Origin: Kuschelorhynchus macadamiae
Taxonomy: Eukaryota > Arthropoda > Insecta > Coleoptera > Curculionidae
Assembly (NCBI GenBank): GCA_030620095.1
Contig: JAUTXW010002397.1
Coordinates: 124,001-188,000 of the forward strand
Reading direction: 5' to 3'
Length of the DNA: 64,000 bases
Each line of letters opens with the position of its first letter. The first letter of the stretch is position 1. Both the position numbers and the translations under genes were made by a program. Below the pieces are notes generated by a model. That model was not told the DNA's origin. It saw only the letters and a list, made by a program, of their open reading frames with translations, and made no database searches. This document shows positions 22,091 to 34,109 of this stretch, piece by piece.

Positions 22091-23755
22091 CTTTTCACTG
22101 TGTTCCTGTATCTGTTTTGATAGACTGATGTCCTTCCACAAAGTTAGAAATAAGAACTACAACGGAAACTTGATTTATGAGGATAGTTAGCAAATCAACA
22201 ATTTTTTTTGCTGAAATCATGTTACAGATTTTTGTTTTCAAAGTTCATAAAATATCAATGTCTTCATTTGTGGAGGAATTCTAATAAATTATAGTTTAAA
22301 AAACTGAAAAACACGCTGTAATAGTAAACTGAATTAAAAAAAACCCTTTGGATGAGAATAAAGTGATTAACAAGAAAATTAATGTCATTGTGAAAACAGC
22401 ATGGGTCTGATATCAGTTATAAATATTTTATCGGTATAATTTCTGAAAGTAAAGTCAGTATGAATATATGGTATAAAGGCACCCTACGCTTTTTTACAAA
22501 AGTAATTTTTATGCTTTTTAGTTCAATTTACTATTAAGGCGTGTTTTTTAGTTTTTTAAACTATATTTTTGTTTCCTTTTTAGTTCCGTTTACTATTAGA
22601 GCGTGTTTTCTAGTTCTGTCAAACTATAATTTATTTTTCTTCTCTACCTCCCCGTGCCGAAAATGGGCAATTTGCGCGTCTGCTGCCTTCCTTTTATATG
22701 GTAGCTATTTCTCAGGGTCCCTCTCCGAGATGAATTTTTTTTTATCCTGATGATCCTGTTCAGGATAATGGGACAAACTTATCAAATCATTGCATGGTCA
22801 TCGATTGTAATCTGGCGTTATAAAGTGGGCGAAAATCAAATGAAACTAATAAAAGCGTTTTAAAACAAGTGAATTTACTCGAATAATATTTTGATTAACA
22901 GGTATCATGGAAATTTGGTTTTTCTGACTTTGTTTTAGTTATTATATTTTGTATCATCCATCGAATGTAACTGATTAGTTATGTTCCTGTACTTACTTGA
23001 AAAAGTCAACCTAAAATCTTTTATACTTTGATGAAATTTAATCTGAATGAATAATAACGGAATTAAAAAATAAAGATTAATGAATAATCGTTTAACGAAA
23101 TATAAGTTACTTTAATAGGGGATGCATAAACGTTTCATAGGTGCTAGTTATTTATTCAAAAAAAAGATATTTTTTTAAACAAATATATTTCTTTTCTTCT
23201 AAAAGAAAAACAATAATAATTATATTTAAATTGTATGTATAATAGTAAATAGTTGGTAAATTGGGAAAAGAAAAGAACAATACTTATGAGTAAATGACGA
23301 TAAGCCTTGATGAAGAGCGAGGAGACATATGCCCCCACACTACAATGCATATATTAGAATCTTAGAATTTAGAATATTAGGATATATATATATATATCTG
23401 AAAATGCGTGCATCCCCTCCATGCTATTGCATCTTTTTAACATAGTATGGATCAGATGTTCTTACTAAATGGTGTTTTATTATTTCTACTATCTATGAAA
23501 AAGATAAAGCAAAGTACAAAATTTTATTTTTCATGTCAACCATATTCAAGCCATCGGAACCGACCCAGTCATTATTTTTTATTTTGGACTTTATGCACAG
23601 TTAATAAATTTCTTGTAGTTTTACTTAACTTCATCCTGATCTCTATGATTAAAACATTAATTTCATTTAGAATGATCGCTTCCTTTGACGTTAAAAGAGT
23701 ATAAAAAAGCGATTGCGCTTATAAGCAGTCGTGTATTAATTACAACGCAGATAGA
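22091..23755. other. Foldback interior, no gene recognised
   Basis: AT-rich, with short open frames only. A short (TA)n lies at about 23384-23397. Confidence 0.5.
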
Positions 23756-23760
23756 AATTC

Positions 23761-24260
23761 CGAGTTAGAAGTCGGAATTCGGAGATAGAAGTCGGAATTC
23801 CGAGATAGAAGTCGGAATTCCGAGTTACAAGTCGGAATTCCGAGATAGAAGTCGGAATTCCGAGTTAGAAGTGGGAATTCCGAGATAGAAGTCGGAATTC
23901 CGAGTTACAAGTCGGAATTCCGAGATAGAAGTCGGAATTCCGAGATAGAAGTCGGAATTCCGAGTTAGAAGTGGGAATTCCGAGATAGAAGTCTGAATTC
24001 CGAGATAGAAGTCGGAATTCCGAGTTACAAGTCAGAATTCCGAGATCGAAGTCGGAATTCCGAGATAGAAGTCGAAATTCCGAGTTAGAAGTCGGAATTC
24101 CGAGATAGAAGTCGGAATTCCGAGATAGAAGTCGGAATTCCGAGATAGAAGTCGGAATTCCGAGTTAGAAGTCGGAATTCCGAGATAGAAGTCGGAATTC
24201 CGAGTTAGAAGTCGGAATTCCGAGTTAGAAGTCGGAATTCCGAGATAGAAGTTGGAATTT
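23761..24260. repeat. Tandem array, 25 units of exactly 20 bp (inverted)
   Basis: Unit CGAGATAGAAGTCGGAATTC, the reverse complement of the unit at 20501-20900. Twenty-five units in strict register. Alternating ATAGA, TTAGA and TTACA variants suggest some higher-order structure. Confidence 0.97.
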
Positions 24261-24309
24261 ATTACAAAAATAAAAATAAAAAAATTGTGGCCCTTCTACG
24301 CTTTCGGAA

Positions 24310-24785
24310 ATTTCGCAAATTTTTCAATTTTTTATTTGTTCCGAAAATCTACAAGAAACATTTTTAAGTTCTAATTGTTATATTTCCCTAATCCTTGGTG
24401 AAGTTGTAAAAAACAATTAGAAACTTTTTTAAATTTTAATATTTTTGAGGTATGGTTTTTTTTAATTAGTTTTTTTCTACATAAGCTGTAACTATTATTA
24501 GCCATTTGATGTAAAGTTTTCTTGCTAGGGGGCCCTTTAATCATATTTTTTATAATGTGTTAATGTGTACGGTCTGCACTACGCAGAAAATATACAGGGT
24601 GTGAATAAAATATAATTAAATTATGTAGAAAAAAATCATATCTCAAAAAATATTAAAATAAAAAAAAGCTTTGAAATTGTTTTTTACAATTTCACCAAGG
24701 ATTAGGTTAATCTAACAATTAGAACTTAAAAATGGTTTTTGTAGCTTTCCGGAACAAATAAAAAATAAAAAATAATTTTGTTTAA
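24310..24785. repeat. Palindromic MITE in the foldback right arm
   Basis: Inverted arms of about 160-180 bp: TTTTTAAGTTCTAATTGTTA and CTAATCCTTGGTGAA on the left are matched in inverse at 24660-24750. The centre includes TATACAGGGTGTGAATAAAA. It is absent from the left foldback arm, so it arrived after the arms formed. Confidence 0.8.
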
Positions 24786-24974
24786 GACCCTGTATAAACT
24801 TTTTAGCTTACGTAAGTCTTACGCCTAACATCGGTCTAATGTAGTAAAATTTGAAAAACATAGCTGAAAACTGCACCTCACTATCTCGTCTCGTTTTAAA
24901 AATATGGGCATTTTAGTTTAAACAAAAAATGTGGGTGAACTGTTTCAAGTGGCCAGCAGTTTAATATATATAAC

Positions 24975-25470
24975 ATAAAAACAATACATATTACACTAGG
25001 GATTTAAAATATTTTTTAAACCTAATCATAGACATATCGAACACTTCCATGCCCTGATAGTATCTATTGAATATAAGACTCATCCTGGAAATGGGAGAGT
25101 TCTCCCCAGAACTTGTATTTCTAAAATGAATCTCAAAGCTATTACGTTGCCTTAAACCTTTAATCGGTAATACAACATTTTATTTGGACTTCAACTTGTT
25201 GGAGTCAACTATGCCGTTTATAAGTTTATAAACCATTAGTAAGTCAGGTACCATTCTTCTTCCATACAAAGAGATTATTGAAAATTTCCGACGGATAGGC
25301 TCATAGTTACTTTGTACTATAATAACCAAATCTGTTTTACGAGAAAGAAATCGTGAAAATTTATTTTAAATGCTTTCTAGTCTATGCTTTGTATATATAT
25401 ACCGTATATTGAGGGTTCCAAACGACTAACGCGAAATTTAGGCGACTGTATATAAAAGCATAGTATAGAC
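24975..25470 (-). pseudogene. CR1/Jockey-type LINE ORF2, 3' part (LINE-C)
   Basis: The minus strand reads YAFIYSRLNFALVVWNPQY (25470 leftward), HRLESI-NKFSRFLS, YEPIRRKFSIISLYGRRMV, LMVYKLINGIVDSNKL and SSGENSPISRMSLIFN. This is the thumb and C-terminal region after the reverse transcriptase of CR1/Jockey-group LINEs. It contains a few stops. It is the direct continuation of 27857-28560; the hAT element between them splits one reading frame. Confidence 0.85.
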
Positions 25471-25786
25471 CAGCCATGTCGAACATGCGGCCCAGTCAGC
25501 ATTTTTCTGCGACCCAAATCAGTTCTGAAAACAGCCAGATAATGCGGAGAACAAGTTGAAAACCGGTTTTGAAAGCGCGCGCCTCTGCAACTACGATTGG
25601 TATAATAAAATGTACAATTGTACATAGTGCCATCTATGTTTAGGAGGATGAACTACACATACTCAACCTAAAACCTAAAACCTAATGCCAAATGTTACCT
25701 GGCTTGTTCCATGAAATTCTATCGCGCAAAAACACAGATGACGCTATCTGAAACATTCTAGAAAGAACTCGAGAAATTACAATCCG

Positions 25787-25825
25787 TATATAAGCCGTGT
25801 TCGATTGAGTTCAGTCGTTCAGTGT
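25787..25825 (+). promoter_or_regulatory. Putative core promoter of hAT2
   Basis: TATATAA at 25787-25793 is followed about 24 bp and 32 bp later by two TCAGT initiator-like sites (25811 and 25819), the usual arthropod TATA-Inr spacing. The transposase ATG is at 25921. Confidence 0.5.
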
Positions 25826-25920
25826 TTAGTCGGTTATGAGTCAGTCGAGTTGAGTTGCGCACTTATTGTTACAACACTTAACACTGCTTATTATAATTTA
25901 TTTCGGATACAGTTTTTAAC

Positions 25921-27675
25921 ATGTCTCTTTCAAAACCAAGTGGAAGTGAGAGGAAACTTGTAGATGAGCATCGTATCTTTCAAGAAAAGTGGGATTTAGA
26001 GTTTTTTTGCTGTGAAGTAAAAGAAAAAATTATTTGTTTGATATGTAATAGTACAGTCGGTGTCCCAAAATTATATAATATAAAACGTCAATATGATATT
26101 CATAAAACTATGTTTGACAAGTATACAGGCATGGTCAGAAACGTAAAGTTAAATAAGTTAAAATCACGGTTGAAAGATCAGCAGCTTATGTTTACATGTC
26201 CAAAGTAAGAAAATGAATGTCCTTCAAGTGAGCTACGTACTGCCGGAGTAGATCGCGAACACACAAAACCATTTGTTGAAGGTGAATTTGTAAAAGAGTG
26301 CCTTGTAAAGGCCGCAGAAATTGTAAGTCCCGGGAGCGTGAAGGCATTTCAAAATATATCCTTGTCCCGGAATACTGTCGCTGAAAGAGTTACTGAGTTG
26401 ACTGCCAAGTGATCAGATAAAAACAAAATCAGACTCTTTCATTGCATTTTCTATTGCCTGTGACGAAAGTACGGATGTGTGTGGTGTGGCGCAACTCGCT
26501 GCTTTTCTTCGTGCGGTTGATACAAATATCAATGTGTATGAAGAATTACTGGAATTAGTACCATTGCACGATACAACAACTGGGAAGGATATTTTCAATG
26601 CTGTTTATGGACTTTTGCAAAAGTACAATTAAGATTTGTCAAAACTGTGTTCCATTGCTCCTTCAATGACTGGAGTAAAAAATGGCTTCGTTAAAATATT
26701 ACAGACAAAGATCAGAGAAACGGGCAGTAACAAACCAGAAAGTGATCAAGTTGGAAAGTGTTTTAAATTAAGTGAAAAAATTATAAACTTCATGAGGTCA
26801 CGAGGCCTTAATCAGCGACAGTTTTCTGCATCTTTTCGTGATTTAGAAAGTGAGTACACTGGTTTAGCATATTATGCAGAAGTGCGATGGCTTTCGTGTT
26901 CTATGGTACTCGACCGGTTTTGGAAACTCAAAGAAGAAATATGCGTTTTCATGGAAACAAAAGTTGAAGATGTCAGCTTATTATGCGATGTACCTTTTTT
27001 ACAAGATCTTTCATTTATGGTAGATATCACAAAACACTTGTCGGACTTAAATACGAAATTGCAAGGACCACGTCAAGTTATCAGATATGCATGATCATGT
27101 GAAAGCTTTCAAGTGTATGATGTGGTGGGAAAAACAGTTAGCAGAGGATAATCTGTCACATTTTCTGACTTGTAAGGCATATCAGGAAAGCACAAGTGTC
27201 CCAACATCATACAAAATATATTCAGAGAAAATAAGAAGCCTTCTGGCAAAATTTGAGAAGCGTTTTCAGGATTTTAAGACCCAAGAAAACAATTTTTCTC
27301 TATTTACTGCTCTTTTCACTATCGATATTGATGAAGTTCCCCCTTACTTGCAAATGGAAGTAATTGAGATTCAGTGCCAGACCCATTTAAAACAAAATTT
27401 TGATAGTGTTGGTATATTCGAATTTTATAAGTACTTGCCTGTTCAATACCAAGAAATAAGAAAAAGCCTGTAAAATCCTGCCAATGTTTGGAAGTACCTA
27501 TAAGTATGAACAACTATTTTCTTTGATAAAAGGAAACAAATCTCCCGCAAGATCGCGATTGACGGGCACACACTTGGACGCAGTTTTAAAAGTTATTTCC
27601 GTCGGTAAATTCGCGCCACAAATAGACAACTTAATTAAAGACAAAAAATGTCAAATATCTGGCAAAAGAATTTAA
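25921..27675 (+). pseudogene. hAT transposase, GTF2IRD2/Charlie-like
   Basis: The ATG at 25921 starts MSLSKPSGSERKLVDEHRIF, then a BED-like finger (IICLICNSTVGVPKLYN, with the first His of the C2H2 set replaced by Gln). After a stop come VKECLVKAAEIVSPGSVKAF and SRNTVAERVTEL. A frame change leads to FSIACDESTDVCGVAQLAAF (first catalytic Asp) and ELVPLHDTTTGKDIF. 26636-27094 gives YYAEVRWLSCSMVLDRFWKL, 27087-27473 gives MHDHVKAFKCMMWWEKQL, and 27484-27675 gives MFGSTYKYEQLFSLIKGNKS and RSRLTGTHLDAVL, the hAT C-terminal dimerisation block. At least three frameshifts and two stops disable it. Confidence 0.9.
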
Positions 27676-27856
27676 TGTTTGTTGTTTTTTGTAATGTCCT
27701 TTTTATTGGAAATTTAATAAACAGACTTGTCCTATAATAGTACTTTTTTTCAAGATTTTCAGTAGTTTGTCTTCTTTAAGATAAGGTTTTGCGGCCCACC
27801 TAGTCGATGGTCTTCATGCTTTTGGCCGACCAGTGACTTTGAGTTTGACATGGCTG

Positions 27857-28560
27857 GTATAGACTAATAATTGTTTTGGGATTCCTAAAATTATAACTAC
27901 TTCGTGAACCAAATCCTATTAATCTATTACACTTATAAACAATATATTCTACTAAGGGGCCAAATAACATTTCAGCCTCCATAACTACACCTAAATCACG
28001 AATTTCAGAGACCGATTTAATACTTATATTATTAATTAAATAAGTGGAAATTCTTATTTTTAGAGAACGTAATTGATACACATTTATCCAAGTTTAAAAA
28101 TAATAGATGAGATACAAAATACCCCATCAAAGAGTGAAGATCATCCTGAAGAAAACCGCATCACTCTGATCACCAATAGGTCTAAAACATTTTAGATCAT
28201 CTGCGTAAAGTAGGAAGTTTAAATTATTAAAACCCTGTCAAATATTATTAGTATAAATTATGAAGAATGGCGGTTCCAGGTGAAAACCCTTAACCAGAAC
28301 CAACTGTTCACTCTCAGTTAGATAAGACCATGTCCACCTCAAGAGACTGTCAGGCACACCGACATCCACCAGACGATGAAGGAGGATATTATGATTGATT
28401 TTTTCATCTCACGCCTTGCTAAAGGTATATTTGACATCTTCCTGAGTCCAACCATCCATGCCTCTGGGAACAACATCAGTGAATTCAAATAAGTTGTTTT
28501 CAATTGATCTTTCATCATTGCATATTCCAATAAAACCTGCTCTCGATCAGTTCATAATAG
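27857..28560 (-). pseudogene. CR1/Jockey-type LINE ORF2, reverse transcriptase part (LINE-C)
   Basis: Reading leftward: FSKA-DEKINHNILLHRL (RT motif A region), VDVGVPDSLLRWTWSYLTES, FIIYTNNI, NFLLYADDLKCF (motif C, YADD intact), ISIKSVSEIRDLGVV and FRNPKTIISLY. The frame is cut at 27865 and resumes at 25470. Some internal sequence is missing, for example the VPQGS-type block between 28260 and 28340. It is a non-functional reverse transcriptase of an APE-type LINE. Confidence 0.88.
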
Positions 28561-28849
28561 ATTTTTAATAATAGTTACAATAAATAAATCAACAAACTGC
28601 ACGTGTTGTAAAAATTCAGTCATAAGACATCATTGTTTTATTTTAATTGTCACAACATAATCAAACATCACCTGCTCCCGATCAGGTTATGCTTGTTTAA
28701 CAAAAAGCGACATCTACATAACGTCATTAACATTTAGATTATGTTGGTAACCTAAACTGATTATGTTAGATTAACCTCGCGAAAATTTGCTTTTATATTC
28801 TTTCTAACATTCTGTGTGTAGGTCAAAAAGTTTAAGTTTTTCTAGTAAA
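28561..28849. other. No gene recognised
   Basis: AT-rich. ACCTGCTCTCGATCAG (about 28536) and ACCTGCTCCCGATCAG (about 28670) form a short direct repeat. Confidence 0.4.
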
Positions 28850-29350
28850 TTTATTTTTACTTCCCTCGTAAAAGGTCAGTATTATAATTTCACGTCACAG
28901 GGTCCCTAGTTGCCGAAAAACTTGTTTTCTCAATTCGGTTGGTCTGTCTCGTTCTGTTTGTCTGCCGATCTGTATATTGGCTGCATAGCTAAAAACTAAT
29001 TATCCGATTGACTTCAAAATTTGACCAAAAATAATATGTCATAATATGTGGATGATCTGGTAACAATTTGTAAAAATCCAATATAGCGGAACCAAAAGGC
29101 AATCTAGTGAAATGTTAAAAAAATTGTTATTGAAAAATTACTCATCCAACTTATCTCAAAATTTGCACAAAATCAAGTATTATGTTACAATCAAGTGGTT
29201 ACATTTTGGTACGAATCCAATTTGGCGAAAGAAAATGACGGCTTATTAAAAAATTCAAAAATATTAGCATAGCGATAGATGAATTGGTAAAATTGTGAAA
29301 CGAATTCAAAATGGCGAAACAAAATGGTGTCTAAATAAAACAATTGCACT
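28850..29350 (+). repeat. Dispersed modular repeat
   Basis: Starts TACTTCCCTCGTAAAAGG (about 28858), with the header GGGTCCCTAGTTGCCGAAAA, TCTGTC-type words and GCATAGCTAAAAACTAATTA. Modules follow with AATATAGCGGAACC and ACAAAATGG blocks. It ends near 29345 without the tail. Confidence 0.75.
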
Positions 29351-29439
29351 CGCAAAAAAAAGCCACCCTCCCAGGTTTCACATAATTTCAGGTTTTATCG
29401 TCCCTAAAGTCAAAAAATATATTTTGAAACGGTTTTCGT

Positions 29440-29600
29440 TAACGATCCCCTTGTGATGTTAGAGTGTTGTGTTATTTGGGGTTAGGATCTAGTAAGAAAA
29501 CAAAGGTCTTTCTTTAAATTTTCGACGTTTCGCAAGTTTAATGTTGCAGCCTCAAGATACTAAACTGCCAGAAAAAAAAACATATTTATGGGTTACACCT
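29440..29600 (-). repeat. PLE-type end fragment
   Basis: On the minus strand it reads TATCTTGAGGCTGCAACATT, AAACTTGCGAAACGTCG, the arrangement CTTGAGG...GCGAAACGTC found at PLE 3' ends. A nearby AGGATCTA word appears inverted at about 30788, so the 29.4-30.8 kb stretch may be PLE remnants with inverted ends. Confidence 0.45.
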
Positions 29601-31065
29601 TCAGTTAAAGCTAAACAATTAAAATATTTTTAAGGGTTAAAACAAAAAAAAACAAGATTTACATAAACTGTTACAGAAAGGACTCCATAAAAATAAGGTC
29701 AGTTTTATCAAAATGAAAACAACCTATAGGAGGATAGCAACAAAAGTTATTAACATAAAATTAATTGTTATACTTACAATTAACTTTGACTTTTGGTGTT
29801 AAATAAATAGTTAAAACTAGGAGAAACAGTTATTAATTATATAGTTTCAGACAAAAATATCAAACGAAAGCATATACAACAAAAAGGACTGTAAGATGCT
29901 TGGGTTACCTCTTTGTGAATATCATCTACATATATTATAAAGTTATTGATGATCAGCCACATAATTAGCATCGAAAAAAAACACAAAAAAATGTCAAGAA
30001 TAATTAATGTTTTTCGTAATAATAATTAATAGTTTAATACTACTTTTCGTAACTAGCTACGAAAACTAAAACGTTTCAAAATGTCAAGCTGTTTTCAAAA
30101 GTGACTATTACCTATATGTCAAAATTAGAAAAAGAACACGCTCATGCTGTAAAGCACTTTCTATCCCCGTTAACAGTGCGTTGTTGTTATCCGATTTAGG
30201 GTAAACTAACATTCTGGTGAAAATCAACATGGTGATACAAAATGGCGGCCCCATAGTATGTTTATTAAATCGGCATAAAAAAAATCGCCAAATTTTGCCG
30301 AAAAATTAGGTGTAAAAAAAGGTAAAACTCTGATGTTAATCCTTTATAGCGGAAGCCAATTAATGGCATTCTAATTTCGTTTCTAATAAAATGTTTAAAC
30401 TATCAGAATCACACATAAAAACGTAAAAGTATTTTAAGTTCAAACACGTCTTTTTTTGTAATTCCACAAAATTGGTGTTTAGGTGTAGTCTTAAGCACAT
30501 ATGCTTTTACAGAACATTTCTCTCAACTGTAATACTTACCTGCGACGCACATTACCTATTAAAATAAGAAGCTTTAGAATTTGAAATAATGTTAATTTTC
30601 ATTAACGAGCTTTTCTAAGGTTCGTAACATATTCGACCGATACACTTACTTATATAGATGTACTTGTGTGTTTCTCCTGTACCTGTTCGTGTCCTGTCAT
30701 CTTTATTGTATTAAAAATGTGACATATAAAACCCATCCTCATCATCCGTGAGGAAGAATATATATTATTAAAAAAGGTGTTTTATTAAACTTAGATCCTA
30801 ACAACCCATCAAAATCAACCAATTTTAAAATTACAATAGTGTAAATTTTCCATCTATTAAAAATGCTCATCGACAAGGCTATCATCTAACTTGCTACCAC
30901 CGATTCACGGCTTTAAGTAAAAAATACAGGGAGGACCTTAAGAAGCTAATTGCTCCAGAATTAAGATAGATTTGTTATTACTTCTACATGAGGAAATAAT
31001 ACCTTCGCATGTGTGTATGAGAGAGGCAAAAATAGAGAAAGGGGGAGAGTAAGAGAGGAAAAGAA
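29601..31065. other. No gene recognised; one modular-repeat scrap
   Basis: About 30220-30370 contains modular-repeat words (ACAAAATGGCGGCCCC and AAAATTAGGTGTAAAA). A GAGAGA-rich purine run lies at 31015-31070. Otherwise there is no recognisable content. Confidence 0.45.
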
Positions 31066-31067
31066 AG

Positions 31068-33244
31068 TAAAATTGGAAAGCGGACAGTGTCCTTTTTTCT
31101 AATCTTTCTTTAGAATTAGTATTATTGTACATTGAGAATATTGATTCTCACTATTTTTTACGTATATAAATACTAAAATTTCCATGATATATACGAGTAT
31201 AGAATAAGGGTCGTATTTCTCGGTTTATTCGCTTAATAAAAAATGTAATAAACTTTCTCTACTAAGTGCGACGAAAAAAATAGGTGCGCTGCGCTCTCTT
31301 CTATCTGCAGCTAACGGCATTTATTACGATAAAATTCGCCATGACTGTTTTTTACAATAATAATAGTAATATTCCCCATTTTTATCCCGAATTTCATATT
31401 TCAGAAAGTGCTTTCACTGGCTTTACATGTCAGTGATAAGGCCAATGATCATTGTGTAGTGGCCCGCCACTCACAGGATAATATATTGGAGGAAATTTGA
31501 CAACCTCCAGAGACTTGCCCATCTGGGCATAACTGAAGCCATAACAACCACACCGACTCGAGCTATGGAGGACATTTTGCGACTAAGTCCTCTACACTTG
31601 TTTGTAGAGTGTAAAATTGGAAAGCGGACAGTGTCCTTTTTTCTAATCTTTCTTTAGAATTAGTATTATTGTACATTGAGAATATTGATTCTCACTATTT
31701 TTTTACGTATATAAATACTAAAATTTCCATGATATATACGAGTATAGAATAAGGGTCGTATTTCTCGGTTTATTCGCTTAATAAAAAATGTAATAAACTT
31801 TCTCTACTAAGTGCGACGAAAAAAATAGGTGCGCTGCGCTCTCTTCTATCTGCAGCTAACGGCATTTATTACGATAAAATTCGCCATGACTGTTTTTTAC
31901 AATAATAATAGTAATATTCCCCATTTTTATCCCGAATTTCATATTTCAGAAAGTGCTTTCACTGGCTTTACATGTCAGTGATAAGGCCAATGATCATTGT
32001 GTAGTGGCCCGCCACTCACAGGATAATATATTGGAGGAAATTTGACAACCTCCAGAGACTTGCCCATCTGGGCATAACTGAAGCCATAACAACCACACCG
32101 ACTCGAGCTATGGAGGACATTTTGCGACTAAGTCCTCTACACTTGTTTGTAGAGTGTAAAATTGGAAAGCGGACAGTGTCCTTTTTTCTAATCTTTCTTT
32201 AGAATTAGTATTATTGTACATTGAGAATATTGATTCTCACTATTTTTTTACGTATATAAATACTAAAATTTCCATGATATATACGAGTATAGAATAAGGG
32301 TCGTATTTCTCGGTTTATTCGCTTAATAAAAAATGTAATAAACTTTCTCTACTAAGTGCGACGAAAAAAATAGGTGCGCTGCGCGCTCTTCTATCTGCAG
32401 CTAACGGCATTTATTACGATAAAATTCGCCATGACTGTTTTTTACAATAATAATAGTGATATTCCCCATTTTTATCCCGAATTTCATATTTCAGAAAGTG
32501 CTTTCACTGGCTTTACATGTCAGTGATAAGGCCAATGATCATTGTGTAGTGGCCCGCCACTCACAGGATAATATATTGGAGGAAATTTGACAACCTACAG
32601 ACACTTGCCCATCTGGGCATTACTGAAGCCATAACAACCACACCGACTCGAGCTATGGAGGACATTTTGCGACTAAGTCCTCTACACTTGTTTGTAGAGT
32701 GTAAAATTGGAAAGCGGACAGTGTCCTTTTTTCTAATCTTTCTTTAGAATTAGTATTATTGTACATTGAGAATATTGATTCTCACTATTTTTTTACGTAT
32801 ATAAATACTAAAATTTCCATGATATATACGAGTATAGAATAAGGGTCGTATTTCTCGGTTTATTCGCTTAATAAAAAATGTAATAAACTTTCTCTACTAA
32901 GTGCGACGAAAAAAATAGGTGCGCTGCGCGCTCTTCTATCTGCAGCTAACGGCATTTATTACGATAAAATTCGCCATGACTGTTTTTTACAATAATAATA
33001 GTGATATTCCCCATTTTTATCCCGAATTTTATATTTCAGAAAGTGCTTTCACTGGCTTTACATGTCAGTGATAAGGCCAATGATCATTGTGTAGTGGCCC
33101 GCCACTCACAGGATAATATATTGGAGGAAATTTGACAACCTACAGAGACTTGCCCATCTGGGCATAACTGAAGCCATAACAACCACACCGACTCGAGCTA
33201 TGGAGGACATTTTGCGACTAAGTCCTCTACACTTGTTTGTAGAG
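31068..33244. repeat. Tandem array, four 544-545-bp units
   Basis: The anchor GGAAAGCGGACAGTGTCC recurs at 31075, 31619, 32164 and 32709. Units are nearly identical. Units 1 and 2 share GTAATATTCCCC and GCGCTCTCTT, whereas units 3 and 4 share GTGATATTCCCC and GCGCGCTCTT, so the array grew in at least two steps. The last roughly 115 bp of every unit encodes a LINE fragment (HLGITEAITTTPTR, ILRLSPLHLFVE) that in the final unit runs on into the RNase H LINE. Confidence 0.93.
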
Positions 33245-33925
33245 GAAGAGGCTCTGTTCGTTTAAACGAATGGGGTCGTTGGATACACAGAGACTAGAAT
33301 TTTGGACTAAACTGATTAGAATAAACCCTCTCCTAGCTAGGGGAGATGCCACTGTTCCGGTCTCAATAGCCTCTAAGAGGATTCGTGTAATTGGGAACAG
33401 GGAACAATGGATGGATCCCTTCCTGTCCTTCCTCAAACCGGGGGGCCTTGTCTGGTTTACAGACGGCCCTCTAATGGAGGAGGGATCTGAGGTGTGAATC
33501 TATGGGGAGAGACCAAGGGCAAAAGGTCTTGCTTTTGGACGGTATACCACTATACAGCAATCTTGGACTGCGTACAGAAAAACTTTTCCAGAGGATATCA
33601 CGACAAGCATATCTATATATGCTGTGATAGTCAAGCCGCGATTAAAGATCTGTCCTCGAACAAGGTCAATTCGCTGCTAACACTTGAATGCAGGAGAGCC
33701 CTAGAGAGGCTGTGTGAGTCCAATAGGGTTAGCTTCATTTGGGTGCCTGGCAATGAAGACATTGGAGGTAATAAGGGCCGGATCAGCTGGCTCGAGAAGG
33801 TAGTAACACTGCTTTCATTGGGCCAGAACCTGCTCTGGGAATTGCTCCTTCAGCTGTCAATGATAGGATTAAAAATCGCACTGTCGAAGAATTGAAACGG
33901 CATGGACACATAAACACTTATATTG
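33125..33925 (+). pseudogene. RNase H LINE ORF2 fragment, upstream half (LINE-E)
   Basis: Starts within the last tandem unit with LQRLAHLGITEAITTTPTRA and ILRLSPLHLFVE, then an ALARGDATVPVSIASKRI-type linker. The RNase H domain follows: WFTDGPLMEEGSE (first catalytic Asp), YTAILDCVQKN, HIYICCDSQAAIKDLSSNKV and SFIWVPGNEDIGGNKG. Two or more frame changes occur (33497 and about 33245). This order fits I/R1/LOA-group LINEs, which carry an ORF2 RNase H. The frame stops where LINE-A begins and resumes at 42211. Confidence 0.8.
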
Positions 33926-34109
33926 GTTTTTTTTTGGTGCAGCCGGGAAGGGACTGTGTGCATGGATTGTTGCAGTTCGAATTGATTTTGTTTTAAATTT
34001 GATAGCGTATTTCCGTAAAAATACATGATTGAGAACGACGTGTGGTTTTAAGTGTATAGTTGTTCGTAAGCCAATTGTCAATGTGAATTTTGATTTCTGC
34101 AGTAATATT

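Larger units (their letters stand above)
20369..24963. mobile_element. Foldback-type element with inverted 20-bp arrays
   Basis: The outer ends are inverted copies: AACTGCTGGTCACTTGAAAC at the left and its near-complement (…CACTTGAAACAGT read in reverse) at the right end. A left tandem array (20501-20900) is mirrored by an inverted right array (23761-24260). Just outside the arrays, GCGTAGAAGGGCCACAATTT and its complement are essentially identical. A possible AATAT duplication borders both ends. The right arm carries an extra insertion of about 580 bp including a palindromic MITE. The 2.85-kb interior has only broken coding traces. Confidence 0.8.
25471..27856 (+). mobile_element. hAT element, Charlie type (hAT2), complete ends
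   Basis: The ends are perfect 14-bp inverted repeats apart from one purine: CAGCCATGTCGAAC at 25471 and GTTTGACATGGCTG ending 27856. The 8-bp target-site duplication GTATAGAC stands at 25463-25470 and 27857-27864. The element is 2386 bp long and carries one transposase pseudogene. Confidence 0.95.

Noticed and set aside
22747..22770. CTGATGA with a TCCTG/CAGGA hairpin
   Set aside because: The GAAA box is missing after the hairpin (TAAT instead), so there is no hammerhead core.
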